Shown: one piece after another, positions 1 to 8,454 of the stretch | Layout: every line of letters starts with the position of its first letter | How positions within the stretch are numbered: position 1 is the first letter of the stretch | Source of the DNA: Streptomyces sp. NBC_00459 | GTDB lineage: Bacteria > Actinomycetota > Actinomycetes > Streptomycetales > Streptomycetaceae | Length of the DNA: 64,000 nt | Assembly (NCBI RefSeq): GCF_036013955.1 | Contig: NZ_CP107903.1 | Coordinates: 5,084,001 to 5,148,000 of the forward strand | Reading direction: 5' to 3' | Notes under the pieces: generated by a model | The model's input: the letters and a program-made list of their open reading frames with translations, nothing else | Databases searched by the model: none | Told to the model about the DNA's origin: nothing | Made by a program: the position numbers and the translations under genes

Positions 1-584
1 AGGCCGGGCTGCGCACGGCACCGCTCGCGCTCGCCATCGTGGCGCTCAACTTCACCGGCGTGTCGGCGAAATGGGCGGCCAGGCTCGGCACCCCCCTCGC
101 CATCGGGCTGGGCATGACGCTGATGGCGTGCGGCCTGGTCTCCATCGCGACGGTCGCCTCCGGCGGTTACGCGGGTACGTTGCTGGGCCTGCTGCTCATC
201 GGTACGGGGGCCGCGGTGGCCAGCCCGGCGATGGCCCACGCGATCATGAGCTCGATTCCGCCGGAGAGGGCGGGTGTCGGGGCGGGGATCAACGGCACGG
301 TGGCGGAGTTCGGGCAGGGGCTGGGAGTCGCGGTGCTCGGCGCGGTGCTGAACTCGCGGTTCGCGGCGCTTGTCTCTGTGGCGGCGGGGTCCCTGCCGGG
401 GGCGTTGGCGGAGGCGGGGTCGGCTGCGGAGAGGGCGCGTATTACGGATGCGTTTGCCTCCGGCTTGGAGGCCAGTCAGTTGGTGGGGGCGGGGGCTGTG
501 TTGCTGGGCGGTGTTGTAGCGGCGGTGTTGTTGCGGCGGGCTGAGCGGGCAGAGTCAGAGGTGGATGTGCGCGCGGTCGCCTAG
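1..584 (+). CDS. MFS drug efflux transporter, C-terminal part (5' end outside window)
   Basis: The frame is open from the first bases of the window to a TAG at 584, so only about the last 194 residues are seen. They form at least four hydrophobic helices (around FTGVSAKWAARL, LAIGLGMTLMACGL, GTLLGLLLIGTGAAVA and LVGAGAVLLGGVVAAVLL). The segment GAGINGTVAEFGQGLGVAVLG is typical of the DHA2 (EmrB/QacA, 14-helix) drug:proton antiporters, which export drugs across the cytoplasmic membrane. It ends in a short charged cytoplasmic tail (RRAERAESEVDVRAVA). A TetR gene follows on the same strand 121 bp later and is the natural candidate for its regulator. Family assignment is fairly sure; substrate unknown. 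Confidence 0.8.
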   Translation, partial: AGLRTAPLALAIVALNFTGVSAKWAARLGTPLAIGLGMTLMACGLVSIATVASGGYAGTLLGLLLIGTGAAVASPAMAHAIMSSIPPERAGVGAGINGTVAEFGQGLGVAVLGAVLNSRFAALVSVAAGSLPGALAEAGSAAERARITDAFASGLEASQLVGAGAVLLGGVVAAVLLRRAERAESEVDVRAVA

Positions 585-611
585 GAGCTCGGGGGTTCTG
601 TTCGGTTGCGG

Positions 612-668
612 CTGCTGGTGGTTTGTGGTTGATCGCGCAGTTCCCCGCGCCCCTGAAGGGGCGCCTAG
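612..668 (+). repeat. Streptomyces-type intergenic repeat with terminator-like hairpin
   Basis: The stretch includes the core GATCGCGCAGTTCCCCGCGC and ends in a perfect 8-bp inverted repeat, GCGCCCCT at 647-654 and AGGGGCGC at 657-664. From memory this core occurs in many copies between genes of Streptomyces genomes. A second, diverged copy lies at 51063-51089. Here it sits between the MFS gene and the tetR gene and may also act as a terminator. Confidence 0.55.
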
Positions 669-705
669 CATGGCCCGTGTTGGAAAGCTCAGGAAAGGTA
701 CGGCC

Positions 706-1575
706 ATGGTGAGGGCAGCCGAGAAGCCCGTGCGGACCAGCGTGTGGCTGGACGGTAAGGCCGTGCGCCGGAGTAGTACGGGTCGAGCCGCGCAGCCATC
801 AGGCCTCGACCGGGACCGGATCACCGAGGTGACCGTTCGGCTGCTGGACGCGGAAGGTCTGGGCAAGTTCTCCATGCGGCGTCTTGCCGCCGAGCTGAAC
901 GTCACGGCGATGTCGGTGTACTGGTACGTCGACACCAAGGACGACCTGCTCGAACTCGCCCTCGACGCGGCCTCCGCCGAGCTGCGCCTGCCCGATCCGG
1001 AACGGGGCCCGGAGGCCGGCGGCGAGGACTGGCGGGACCAGCTGCGCATGCTGGCCGGCGAGTACCGCGCCCTGCTGGTCCGCCACCCCTGGGTGTCCCC
1101 GCTCGCCGGGACCTACCTGAACATCGGCCCGCACTCGCAGGCCTTCTCACGTGCCGTCCAGCGCGTGCTGCGCCGTACCGGCCTGCCCGCGCGGGGCCTC
1201 ACGGGTGCCATCGCCGCCGTCTTCCAGTTCGTGTACGGATTCGGCACGGTCGAGGGCCACTTCATCGCCCGCTGCGCAGAAGCCGGCATGACCCAGGACG
1301 CCTACTTCCGGCACGCCATGAGCGCCGTCGGGTCCGCCCCGGAGACCGCCGGGTTCATGCAGGAGTCGGCGGACATGATGGCGGCGCGGGGCGGCGGCAC
1401 GGTGCAGGAGATGCGCGACCGGGACTTCGACTTCGCGCTGGAACTGCTGGTGGCGGGGATCGAGGCGATGGTGACCCGGGTGGGCGGGACCAGCCCGTCC
1501 GGAGGTCCCGGGGCCGAGCCCCCGGGAACGACCCCTACTCCTGCGGAGCGAGCCTCGCCGGGAACCCGCCCGTAG
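706..1575 (+). CDS. TetR/AcrR-family transcriptional regulator
   Basis: A 289-aa repressor-type protein. Residues about 36-82 form the TetR DNA-binding domain, with the helix-turn-helix around MRRLAAELNVTAMSVYWYV and the usual following KDDLLELAL helix. The rest is the helical ligand-binding/dimerisation domain of the TetR_C (tetracycline repressor-like) type. I chose ATG 706 because AGGAAAGG (691-698) lies at good distance; in-frame starts further upstream fall inside the intergenic repeat. The gene lies just downstream of, and parallel to, the MFS pump gene, so control of that pump is likely but not shown. The proline/glycine-rich tail (about residues 262-289) overlaps the convergent PPOX gene by 41 bp. 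Confidence 0.85.
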   Translation: MVRAAEKPVRTSVWLDGKAVRRSSTGRAAQPSGLDRDRITEVTVRLLDAEGLGKFSMRRLAAELNVTAMSVYWYVDTKDDLLELALDAASAELRLPDPERGPEAGGEDWRDQLRMLAGEYRALLVRHPWVSPLAGTYLNIGPHSQAFSRAVQRVLRRTGLPARGLTGAIAAVFQFVYGFGTVEGHFIARCAEAGMTQDAYFRHAMSAVGSAPETAGFMQESADMMAARGGGTVQEMRDRDFDFALELLVAGIEAMVTRVGGTSPSGGPGAEPPGTTPTPAERASPGTRP

Positions 1576-2005
1576 CCACCGGCCCCCACTTCTCCGGCGT
1601 CACCCGGATGATCGACTTGCCCTGCTTGACCATGGCCTCGCGGTACTCGTCCCAGTCCGGGTGCTCACCGGAGATGTTCCGGAAGTACTCCACGAGCGGC
1701 TCGACCGAGTCCGGGGAGTCGATGACCTCCGCCGTTCCGTCGATCTGGACCCACGGCCCGTTCCAGTCGTCGCTCAGCACAAGCAGGCTGACGCGCTCGT
1801 CCCGCTTGGCGTTGCGCGTCTTCGCGCGCTCGGGGTACGTCGACACGACGACCCGCCCCGAGTCGTCGACCCCGCAGGTCAGCGGCGAGGCCTGCGGGGA
1901 GCCGTCCGCGCGCCGGGTGAGGAGGATCGCCCGGTGGCGGGGCCGTACGAAGTCGAGCAGCTCGTCCAGGGACACGGCGGTGTTCGTAGCGATGTTCGGT
2001 GCCAT
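1535..2005 (-). CDS. PPOX-class F420/FMN-dependent oxidoreductase
   Basis: A 156-aa single-domain split-barrel protein of the pyridoxamine 5'-phosphate oxidase-like family, closest in look to the Rv1155-type F420-binding subgroup. Visible family features are the strand pair RHRAILLTRRADGSPQASPL, the cofactor-phosphate strand RVVVSTYPERAKTRNAKRDE, and the WVQIDGTAEVID strand. These enzymes bind F420 or FMN and reduce small molecules in the cytoplasm; the substrate is not predictable. It is convergent with the tetR gene (41-bp overlap of the 3' ends) and divergent from the sigma-factor operon across about 270 bp. Confidence 0.85.
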   Translation of the reverse strand: MAPNIATNTAVSLDELLDFVRPRHRAILLTRRADGSPQASPLTCGVDDSGRVVVSTYPERAKTRNAKRDERVSLLVLSDDWNGPWVQIDGTAEVIDSPDSVEPLVEYFRNISGEHPDWDEYREAMVKQGKSIIRVTPEKWGPVATGGFPARLAPQE

Positions 2006-2188
2006 GGTGCCAGCCTAGGCGCAGGAGGGCTGTAGGACCTGTCCCCGCCGGGCCTGTGTCACAGCGCTGAGGCAATGAGTGGTGTGCATCGTGAAGTCGC
2101 AGGTCACGGGTCTGGAGCCACCACCACGACCACCGACAGCGCGGCCGAAGGCGCCTGTTCGCAAGTCCTCGAAGTTTTTTCGGATCGG

Positions 2189-2216
2189 TGACAACCTGCC
2201 GGGTCGCCCAGTCCGT
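2189..2216 (+). promoter_or_regulatory. Possible ECF-type promoter upstream of sigma factor
   Basis: TGACAACC (2189-2196) followed after 14 nt by GTCCGT (2211-2216) resembles the AACC/CGTC-like -35 and -10 elements recognised by several ECF sigma factors. It lies about 60 bp upstream of the sigma gene, which would fit autoregulation. The match is short and could be chance. Confidence 0.25.
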
Positions 2217-2275
2217 ATGTACGGCATGAAGCACTTCTCACCGCGCTCCGCTGCGGTGCCGGGCGGAGGGGGCCT

Positions 2276-2887
2276 GTGATCCGGACGCCGGACGAACAGG
2301 ACGTCTCCGACACCGGTGGCGCGGTCGAAGTCGGGCTCGACTTCGACGAGTTCGCGCGCAGCCGCCAGGCGCAACTGCGCCGTACGGCGTACCTGCTGTG
2401 CGGTGACTGGCACTTGGCCGAGGACCTGACGCAGACGGCGCTCGCGAAGCTGTACGCGGCATGGCGCCGGGTGCGGCTGGACAGTCCCGATGGCTACGCC
2501 CGCAAGGTGCTGTTCCGGACCTTCGTGGACGAGACCCGGCGGCGGCGCTGGTGGGAGCGGCCGAGAGCGTACGAGTTCGACGTCGCGGCCCCGGCGCAGG
2601 ACCCGGAGCTTCGGCTGACGCTCCTGGCCGCGCTGCGGCAGGTGCCCGCGCGCAGCCGGGCGGTGCTGGTGCTGCGGTTCTGGGAGGACCAGAGCGTGGA
2701 GGCGACCGCGACGGCACTGGGATGCAGTGTCGGCACGGTGAAGAGCCAGACCTCCCGGGGGCTGGCCGCACTGCGCCGGATCCTGGGCGACACGCCACTG
2801 GCGCCGTCACCGCCCGGAAGCGGTGGCGGTAGTGGTGGCGGTGCGGGGATGAGCCCGGGCAACGGATATCTGAGGGCGGGGTGGTGA
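2276..2887 (+). CDS. SigE-family ECF RNA polymerase sigma factor
   Basis: A 203-aa sigma-70 family protein. Region 2 covers about residues 20-85 (FDEFARSRQAQLRRTAYLLC, then AEDLTQTALAKLYAAWRR), and region 4 about 118-170 (VPARSRAVLVLRFWEDQSVE and GCSVGTVKSQTSRGLAALR). The layout and the DFDEF/AYLLCGD signatures match the Streptomyces SigE-family ECF group. A Gly/Ser-rich tail of about 25 residues follows region 4. GTG 2276 begins right after a GGAGGGGGCCT stretch. It is the first gene of a six-gene operon, so it probably drives transcription of the efflux genes behind it, with the next gene the candidate partner or anti-sigma factor. Confidence 0.85.
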   Translation: MIRTPDEQDVSDTGGAVEVGLDFDEFARSRQAQLRRTAYLLCGDWHLAEDLTQTALAKLYAAWRRVRLDSPDGYARKVLFRTFVDETRRRRWWERPRAYEFDVAAPAQDPELRLTLLAALRQVPARSRAVLVLRFWEDQSVEATATALGCSVGTVKSQTSRGLAALRRILGDTPLAPSPPGSGGGSGGGAGMSPGNGYLRAGW

Positions 2888-3714
2888 GCATGGCTGGGGA
2901 GTCCGGCGCCGGCGGGCGCGGGAACAGGAACGGGAACGGAAGCGGGGACGCGTACGAGTTCGCCCTCGTCGACGCGTTGGGCAGGCTGAGTCCTGACGCG
3001 GAGCCGCCGATGCCGGATCTGGTGCCGGGCGCGACCGTGCGCGGCAGGCGGATCCGCCGTCGGCGCAGGATCGGGGTGGCGCTGAGCGCCGTGGCGGCGG
3101 TCGCGGCCGTGTTCGTCGGGGGGTCCGCCGTGATCTCGTCGCCGGTGGAACGTACGCCCGCGCCGCCGGCCGCGGAGCCGACGGTCTGGTACCCCTCGCT
3201 GGGGCTGCTGCGATCGGTCGTCACGGCGGAGGCCGGCACGGTCGAACCGGCGGATCCGAAGCGTCCGGACGGGGATCAGCGTTACTTCCGCTGGGTCGAC
3301 ACCTCCGGTCGTCCGAGCTATCTGTACGTGTCGGTCGAGCGGTCCACGACCGGTCAGTCCCTGCTCCCGTCGGGCGATGTGGGGTGCCGGGACGGTGTCG
3401 GCCGCACACTCACGACCCCATGGGGCGGCCGGCTGACGAAGTGCCACGTCGTCCCCAGAAAAGAGGGAGACAACCTGCTGGAGTACTACGTGAGCCAGCG
3501 GGAACTGCCCGAACCGAAGAGTGACGCGAGCGACGACTACGCGATGGGCGTCGCCTACGTGACCTCGGGCGGCTGGACCGTGCAGGCGATCGCGAGCGAG
3601 GCCGGCGAGAACCGCAGGAGCGGCCAGGAGTACACGGATTCGGTCCGCCAGACGCTGTACCGGCTTGCCACCGCCCCCCGGCTCTTCGACGCCGTCAAGG
3701 AGACCAGCGGCTGA
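2884..3714 (+). CDS. Single-pass membrane protein, possible regulator of the upstream sigma factor
   Basis: About 276 aa. An N-terminal cytoplasmic stretch of some 55 residues (short motif YEFALVDALGRLSPDAEPPM) is followed by a basic RRIRRRRR patch and one transmembrane helix (about residues 62-83, VALSAVAAVAAVFVGGSAVI). The remaining 190 or so residues would lie outside the cell. GTG 2884 overlaps the sigma stop as GTGA and has GAGGG seven bases upstream; GTG 2881 and ATG 2890 are alternatives. No anti-sigma zinc motif (HxxxCxxC) is visible. The gene order, sigma factor then membrane protein, is that of many sigma/anti-sigma pairs, so this role is inference only. Confidence 0.7.
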   Translation: MSMAGESGAGGRGNRNGNGSGDAYEFALVDALGRLSPDAEPPMPDLVPGATVRGRRIRRRRRIGVALSAVAAVAAVFVGGSAVISSPVERTPAPPAAEPTVWYPSLGLLRSVVTAEAGTVEPADPKRPDGDQRYFRWVDTSGRPSYLYVSVERSTTGQSLLPSGDVGCRDGVGRTLTTPWGGRLTKCHVVPRKEGDNLLEYYVSQRELPEPKSDASDDYAMGVAYVTSGGWTVQAIASEAGENRRSGQEYTDSVRQTLYRLATAPRLFDAVKETSG

Positions 3715-3788
3715 CAGGTCCGTAACCGACAGGCAAGAGCACAACCAGACCCGGCACGAACAGAACCCCACCTGAATGGAGTGATGTC

Positions 3789-4742
3789 ATGGGCATGTCC
3801 AAAAATACCCTGCGCAGTCACCTGATCACGGCCCTCGCGGTCGGCATGCTCCCCCTGCTGGCCGCCTGCGGCGGTTCGGGCGACGAGGACGGCAAGAGCG
3901 GCGGGAGTTCCGCGGCGGGCGGCGGCACGACGAACGCCGACGGTGCCGCGCAGCTCAACATCCCGGAGGGCGTGAACGCCGAGGCCAAGCAGGAGTACAT
4001 CCGGGAGAACGCCATCGCGGCCTGCATGAAGAAGGAGGGGTTCACCTACACACCGCACGTGGCGGCGGCATCCTCGGCCGACCCCAACCACGACGGCGAC
4101 GGCGAGGACTACGCGGCGGCGAAGAAGTACCGCCAGAAGTACGGCTTCGGGACCTACGCGGCGGCCGCCTACCCCGACGACCCGAACGTCCCCTTCAGCA
4201 ACGCGGGCGGCAAGGTCGGCGGAAAGGTCCTCGACCCCGTGGACGACGACACCAAGGGGCTGACCCCGGCACAGGTGAATGCGTACCAGGCCGCGCTGTA
4301 CGGTCCCCCGGCCAAGACCAAGGCGGAGGACAAGGAGGCCGGCTGCACCCTTGAGGGGAACACCGCCGCGTACGGGGCGCCGTTGAGCGCCGCGGCGGAG
4401 CAGGAGAAGCAGAACGCCAGGACCGAGGAGAACCGCCAGAACGGGCTGGCGCTCAACGGCGACACCCAACTGGTGCAGCTCGCCCAGCAGTACGCCACCT
4501 GTCTGAGGGCGCAGGGCATCCCGGTCTCCACCACCCAGCCGACCGGCATGGCCTACATGGTGCGGATCGACCTCACCAGCAAGCTCCCGGAGGAAAGGAG
4601 CGAGTGGACCAAGGAGCAGGCGATGCCGCTGCTCACCGCGGACATCGACATCGCTCTGAAGGACCTGGAGTGCGGCAAGAAGTTCCGCGCCGCGTACTTC
4701 CCCAAGGAGAAGGCCAACCCGTACTGGGGTGACGGCGCGTGA
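3789..4742 (+). CDS. Exported lipoprotein
   Basis: A 317-aa protein with a type II signal peptide: basic start, hydrophobic core ITALAVGMLPLL and lipobox LLAAC, the cysteine at about residue 29. The mature part starts with a Gly/Ser linker and continues as a hydrophilic, mostly helical domain with several cysteines (IAACMKKEGFTYTPH, KEAGCTLEG, YATCLRAQGIPV, DLECGKKF). The AACMKKxGF/TCLRAQGIPV pattern recurs in Streptomyces lipoproteins placed next to MacA/MacB-type transporters. ATG 3789 has GGAG upstream. Its stop overlaps the next start as GTGA, so it is translationally coupled to the adaptor gene and probably an outer-face component of that system. Confidence 0.75.
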   Translation: MGMSKNTLRSHLITALAVGMLPLLAACGGSGDEDGKSGGSSAAGGGTTNADGAAQLNIPEGVNAEAKQEYIRENAIAACMKKEGFTYTPHVAAASSADPNHDGDGEDYAAAKKYRQKYGFGTYAAAAYPDDPNVPFSNAGGKVGGKVLDPVDDDTKGLTPAQVNAYQAALYGPPAKTKAEDKEAGCTLEGNTAAYGAPLSAAAEQEKQNARTEENRQNGLALNGDTQLVQLAQQYATCLRAQGIPVSTTQPTGMAYMVRIDLTSKLPEERSEWTKEQAMPLLTADIDIALKDLECGKKFRAAYFPKEKANPYWGDGA

Positions 4743-6298
4743 AGCGACTCGGCAGCCGCCGACAGCTGGGCGCCATGGTCGGCGCGGTGGTGCTGGTCGG
4801 CGCCGGGGGCTGGTTCGCCGGTACGCAGGTGCGCTCGCCCGCCGACGCCGCCGCCTCGCACAACGCGCCGAAGGCCGGCCCGGTGACCGTGGAGGTGGAG
4901 CGGCGGTCGCTCACCGCGACCGTGGTGGCGACCGGGACGGTGGCGTTCAGCTCGCCCCGGCCGCTCTCGCTGGCCGGCTCGGTCGGCACCGGGGCGGTCA
5001 CGAGCCCGTCCGGCGAGGGCGCGGAGCAGCGGGTCACCAAGGCACCGGTCGCCGGTACGAAGGTCAAGGAGGGCGACGTACTGATGATGGTCAACGGCCG
5101 CCCGGTGCTCGCGCTCGCCGGATCCGTACCGATGTACCGGGCGATGGGCCCCGGAGGCACGGGTGACGACGTGAAGCAGCTCCAGAAGGCGTTGCGGCGG
5201 CTCGGGTTCGACCCCGGGTCGGTCGGCGGCACGTTCGGCCAGGGCACGGCCACAGCGGTCGCCGACTGGTACCGGAACAAGGGGTACGAGGCCCAGCAGC
5301 CGAGCGCGGAGGACCAGCAGCAGCTGGGCCAGCTCCAGCAGGCGGTGTCCAGCGCGCAGGAGGCGCTGCTCACGACCCGGAGCGCGAACGCCGGGGACGG
5401 TACCGACACCGGCGACGGTTCCGGCACCGGAGCGGGGACGGGTACGGAGACGGGTACGGGCACTGGTGCCGAGACCGGTACCGAGACCGGTTCGGGGACT
5501 CGTACGGACGCGCAGTCCAGCATCGACCGGCAGGTCCGGGCGATACAGCTCAAGTCCGCGCAGAAGTCCCTGGACATGGCGAACAGCGCCCTCAGTACCT
5601 TCCAGGCCACCTACGGGACGAAGGTCCCGGCCGGCGAGGTCGTCTTCTTCCCGGAGCTGCCCGTACGGCTGGACAAGGTGACCGTGAAGGTCGGAGACGC
5701 GCCCTCGGGCCCGGTCGGCACCGTGACCGGCTCCGAGCTGATCGTGGAGGCGGCCGTGCCCGGTGAGGACGCCGAACTGCTGAGGCGCGGTATGCCCGTC
5801 GATGTGACGACGACGGGCGGGGAGAAGGTGAAGGGCAAGGTGGAGGCGATCGGTTCCGCCGCCGCGTCGTCCGGTACGACGGGCGGCGTCGGCGAGGCGG
5901 CGTCGGAAGGCAGCGACGCGGATGCCTCGGACGCGTCCGGCGGCGGCGCCGACGCCAATGCGGCCGACACGTCCGGTACGGGCGGCGCCACCGGGGCAGG
6001 CGCGCCCGGTCCGGTCCAGTTGCGGATCTCCATCCCCGATCCGGGACCGCTGGCCGGGCAGGCCGAATCCTCGGTGAAGGTGACCATCGGGGTCGGCGCC
6101 TCGGACGGCAAGGTGCTGACGGTGCCGCTCGCCGCGATCCGCACCTCGGCCGACGGAAAGGCCCGGGTGCAGGTCGAGCGCGACGGCGAGGTGCGCGATG
6201 TCTCCGTGACCGTCGGGCTCTCCGCGGCCGGCCTCGTAGAGGTGAAGCCCGCCGGCGGCACACTCGAGCAGGGCGACAAGGTGGTGGTGGGCAAGTGA
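4739..6298 (+). CDS. MacA/HlyD-like membrane-fusion adaptor with peptidoglycan-binding domain
   Basis: 519 aa. An N-terminal membrane anchor (about 10-28) precedes a beta-rich lipoyl/barrel half (VEVERRSLTATVVATGTVAF). A peptidoglycan_binding_1 domain follows at about 140-180 (DDVKQLQKALRRLGFDPG), then a glutamine-rich coiled coil interrupted by a Gly-Thr-rich low-complexity run at about 219-257, and a second beta-barrel half (GSELIVEAAVPGEDAELL). Such adaptors link an ABC exporter to extracytoplasmic partners. GTG 4739 overlaps the lipoprotein stop by 4 nt, and the gene overlaps the ATPase gene by 4 nt. The wall-binding insert suits a Gram-positive cell without an outer membrane. Confidence 0.85.
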   Translation: MKRLGSRRQLGAMVGAVVLVGAGGWFAGTQVRSPADAAASHNAPKAGPVTVEVERRSLTATVVATGTVAFSSPRPLSLAGSVGTGAVTSPSGEGAEQRVTKAPVAGTKVKEGDVLMMVNGRPVLALAGSVPMYRAMGPGGTGDDVKQLQKALRRLGFDPGSVGGTFGQGTATAVADWYRNKGYEAQQPSAEDQQQLGQLQQAVSSAQEALLTTRSANAGDGTDTGDGSGTGAGTGTETGTGTGAETGTETGSGTRTDAQSSIDRQVRAIQLKSAQKSLDMANSALSTFQATYGTKVPAGEVVFFPELPVRLDKVTVKVGDAPSGPVGTVTGSELIVEAAVPGEDAELLRRGMPVDVTTTGGEKVKGKVEAIGSAAASSGTTGGVGEAASEGSDADASDASGGGADANAADTSGTGGATGAGAPGPVQLRISIPDPGPLAGQAESSVKVTIGVGASDGKVLTVPLAAIRTSADGKARVQVERDGEVRDVSVTVGLSAAGLVEVKPAGGTLEQGDKVVVGK

Positions 6299-7059
6299 CT
6301 CCCGGTCCCTCCTGCACCACCACCCCCTCCCTTGCCTCGTCCGATGCCGTCGACTCGTCCGGTGCCTCCGCCGTCATCGAACTCACCGACGTGCGGCGGA
6401 CCTTCGATTCCGAGCCGCCCGTGCACGCGCTGCGCGAAGTGAATCTGACCGTGCGGCGCGGGGAGCACCTGGCCGTCGTCGGGCCGTCCGGCTCCGGGAA
6501 GTCGACGCTGCTCAACACCCTCGGCCTGCTGGACCGGCCCACTTCGGGCTCGTACCGGCTGGACGGGGTGGAGACCACCGGGCTCGGCGACCTCGAACGC
6601 ACCGCGCTGCGCGGCAGCCGGATCGGGTTCGTGTTCCAGGCCTTCCATCTGCTGCCGTACCGGACGGTGGACGAGAACGTGATGCTGGCCGAGGCCTATC
6701 GCAGGCCGCGCCCCGGTCGCGGGCGCGGCAGCAGGCGCACCCGGGCCCGTGAGGCACTCGAGCGGGTGGGGCTCGGTCACCGTTCGGGCTTCCGGCCCGA
6801 CCGGTTGTCCGGCGGTGAGCGCCAACGGGTCGCCATCGCACGGGCGTTGCTCGGTGATCCGGCGCTGCTGCTCTGTGACGAGCCGACCGGCAACCTGGAC
6901 AGCGAGAACACGGTCTCCGTGCTGGAACTCTTCGAGGAGCTGTGTGCCCAGGGCGTGACCCTGGTCGTCATCACCCACGACGACGCGGTCAGCCGCCGGG
7001 CCGCCCGCCGCGTCCGGATCACCGACGGACGCCTCACCACGGAGGCCGAGGCCGGGTGA
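6295..7059 (+). CDS. ABC transporter ATP-binding protein, MacB/LolD type
   Basis: A 254-aa nucleotide-binding subunit. Walker A GPSGSGKST is near residues 62-70, the Q-loop in FVFQAFHLLPYRTVDENVML, the signature LSGGERQRVAIARAL near 172-186, Walker B LLLCDEPTGNLDS near 190-203, and the switch histidine in VVITHDD. The PTGNLD variant and 250-residue length are typical of MacB/LolD/FtsE-type ATPases that pair with FtsX-fold permeases. GTG 6295 overlaps the adaptor stop as GTGA. It supplies the energy for the exporter formed with the adaptor before it and the permease after it. Confidence 0.93.
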   Translation: MTPGPSCTTTPSLASSDAVDSSGASAVIELTDVRRTFDSEPPVHALREVNLTVRRGEHLAVVGPSGSGKSTLLNTLGLLDRPTSGSYRLDGVETTGLGDLERTALRGSRIGFVFQAFHLLPYRTVDENVMLAEAYRRPRPGRGRGSRRTRAREALERVGLGHRSGFRPDRLSGGERQRVAIARALLGDPALLLCDEPTGNLDSENTVSVLELFEELCAQGVTLVVITHDDAVSRRAARRVRITDGRLTTEAEAG

Positions 7060-7139
7060 CACGTACGGAGACAAGGGAGATGGAAGAGGCAAGGAAGATA
7101 AGGGAGGCAAAGAGGACAAGGAGGACAAGGAGGTGCGGG

Positions 7140-8429
7140 TTGACCAGGTCCATCCGGTCCATCAGCTCCGCTCCGTCCGCTCTGTCCCTGTCCGCCCGGT
7201 CGACGCGGGTCGAGCGGCCCTGGCTGGACCCGCGGGACCTGTGGACGGAAGCCCTCGCCGGCGTTCTCGCCCGGCCGGTGCGGTCCGCGCTGACCACGCT
7301 CGGCACGGTGCTCGGGATCACCACGCTCGTCATCACGATCGGCGTGGCCTCCACCGCGGGCAACCAGATCGTCGGCCGGTTCGACGCGCTCACCGCGACC
7401 TCGGTGACCGTGACGGTGCCGCAGGCTCTTCCCGGCTCGGACGACACCGGCCCCCTGGTGGACTGGTCGGGAACCGGCGCGGTCCGGCGGCTGGCCGGTG
7501 TGGAGTCGGTCGCGGCCGTGGCCGACTCCGCCACGACCAACAGTGTCCAGGTGCGGTCCAACGACGTGACCGCGCCCGGTGACACCTCCAGCCAGACCCT
7601 CGGTGTGGTCGCCGCCTCGGCCGGCCTGCCGGACGCCGTACGGGGCGAGATGACCGCCGGGCGGTTCTTCGACTCGGGTGACATCGACCGGCACGACCAG
7701 GTGGCGGTGCTCGGCGACCAGGCGGCGGAACTTCTCGGCATCCGGCGGGTGGAGGACGCCCCGGCGGTCTTCTTCCAGGGCCAGTCGTACACGGTCATCG
7801 GCATCCTCGGCGGCATCAAGCGCGAGCGGCAGCTGTCCACGGCCGTACTGCTCCCGCCCACGACCGCCGCGGACCGGCTCGGTCTGCGCGACGTCACACG
7901 CGTACTGGTCAACACCTCGCTCGGCGCCGCCTGGCAGGTGGCGCGCCAGGCGCCGATCGCCCTGGCGCCCGGGCACGAGGACGCGCTCACCGTCGTGGCG
8001 CCGCCCGATCTGTCCAAGTCCCGCGACGGCGTCCAGAACGACGTCAACGGTCTCTTCCTCGTCCTCGGTCTGGTCTCGCTCGTGGTGGGCGCGATCGGCA
8101 TCGCCAACGTGACCCTGGTGACGGTGATGGAGCGGGTCGGGGAGATCGGGCTGCGGCGGGCGCTGGGCGCGTCACGACGGCAGGTCGCGGGCCAGTTCCT
8201 CCTGGAGTCGACGACCATCGGCCTGCTGGGGGGTGTCATCGGGGCGTCCCTGGGCATCGCCGTCGTGGTGGGCGTCTCCGTCGTCAAGGACTGGACCCCG
8301 GTCCTCGACCTGCGGCTCGCCCTCGGCGCCCCGCTCGCCGGAGCCCTGGTCGGCCTGCTCGCCGGCCTCTACCCGTCCCTGCGCGCCGCCCGCATGGAAC
8401 CGGCCGAAGCTCTCCGCGCACCGTCGTAG
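7140..8429 (+). CDS. ABC transporter permease, FtsX/MacB fold
   Basis: Permease with one N-terminal helix (SALTTLGTVLGITTLVITIG), a large extracytoplasmic MacB_PCD-like domain, and three C-terminal helices in the FtsX pattern (FLVLGLVSLVVGAIGIANVT; the ERVGEIGLRRALGASRRQV coupling motif; final GALVGLLAGLYPSLRAARME). Two starts compete. GTG 7056 overlaps the ATPase stop as GTGA but adds a purine-encoded charged leader. TTG 7140 is preceded by AAGGAGGTG (7127-7135), a full match to the 16S anti-Shine-Dalgarno sequence at ideal spacing, so I chose 7140 (429 aa). Substrate unknown; drug, peptide or lipid export is possible. Confidence 0.88.
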   Translation: MTRSIRSISSAPSALSLSARSTRVERPWLDPRDLWTEALAGVLARPVRSALTTLGTVLGITTLVITIGVASTAGNQIVGRFDALTATSVTVTVPQALPGSDDTGPLVDWSGTGAVRRLAGVESVAAVADSATTNSVQVRSNDVTAPGDTSSQTLGVVAASAGLPDAVRGEMTAGRFFDSGDIDRHDQVAVLGDQAAELLGIRRVEDAPAVFFQGQSYTVIGILGGIKRERQLSTAVLLPPTTAADRLGLRDVTRVLVNTSLGAAWQVARQAPIALAPGHEDALTVVAPPDLSKSRDGVQNDVNGLFLVLGLVSLVVGAIGIANVTLVTVMERVGEIGLRRALGASRRQVAGQFLLESTTIGLLGGVIGASLGIAVVVGVSVVKDWTPVLDLRLALGAPLAGALVGLLAGLYPSLRAARMEPAEALRAPS

Positions 8430-8454
8430 CCCCGTGCCGGCCGGCCCCGGACAG

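Noticed and set aside
5395..5510. Direct repeats (GGTACGGAGACGGGT-like) as a possible regulatory array
   Set aside because: They lie in frame inside the adaptor gene and encode a Gly-Thr linker.
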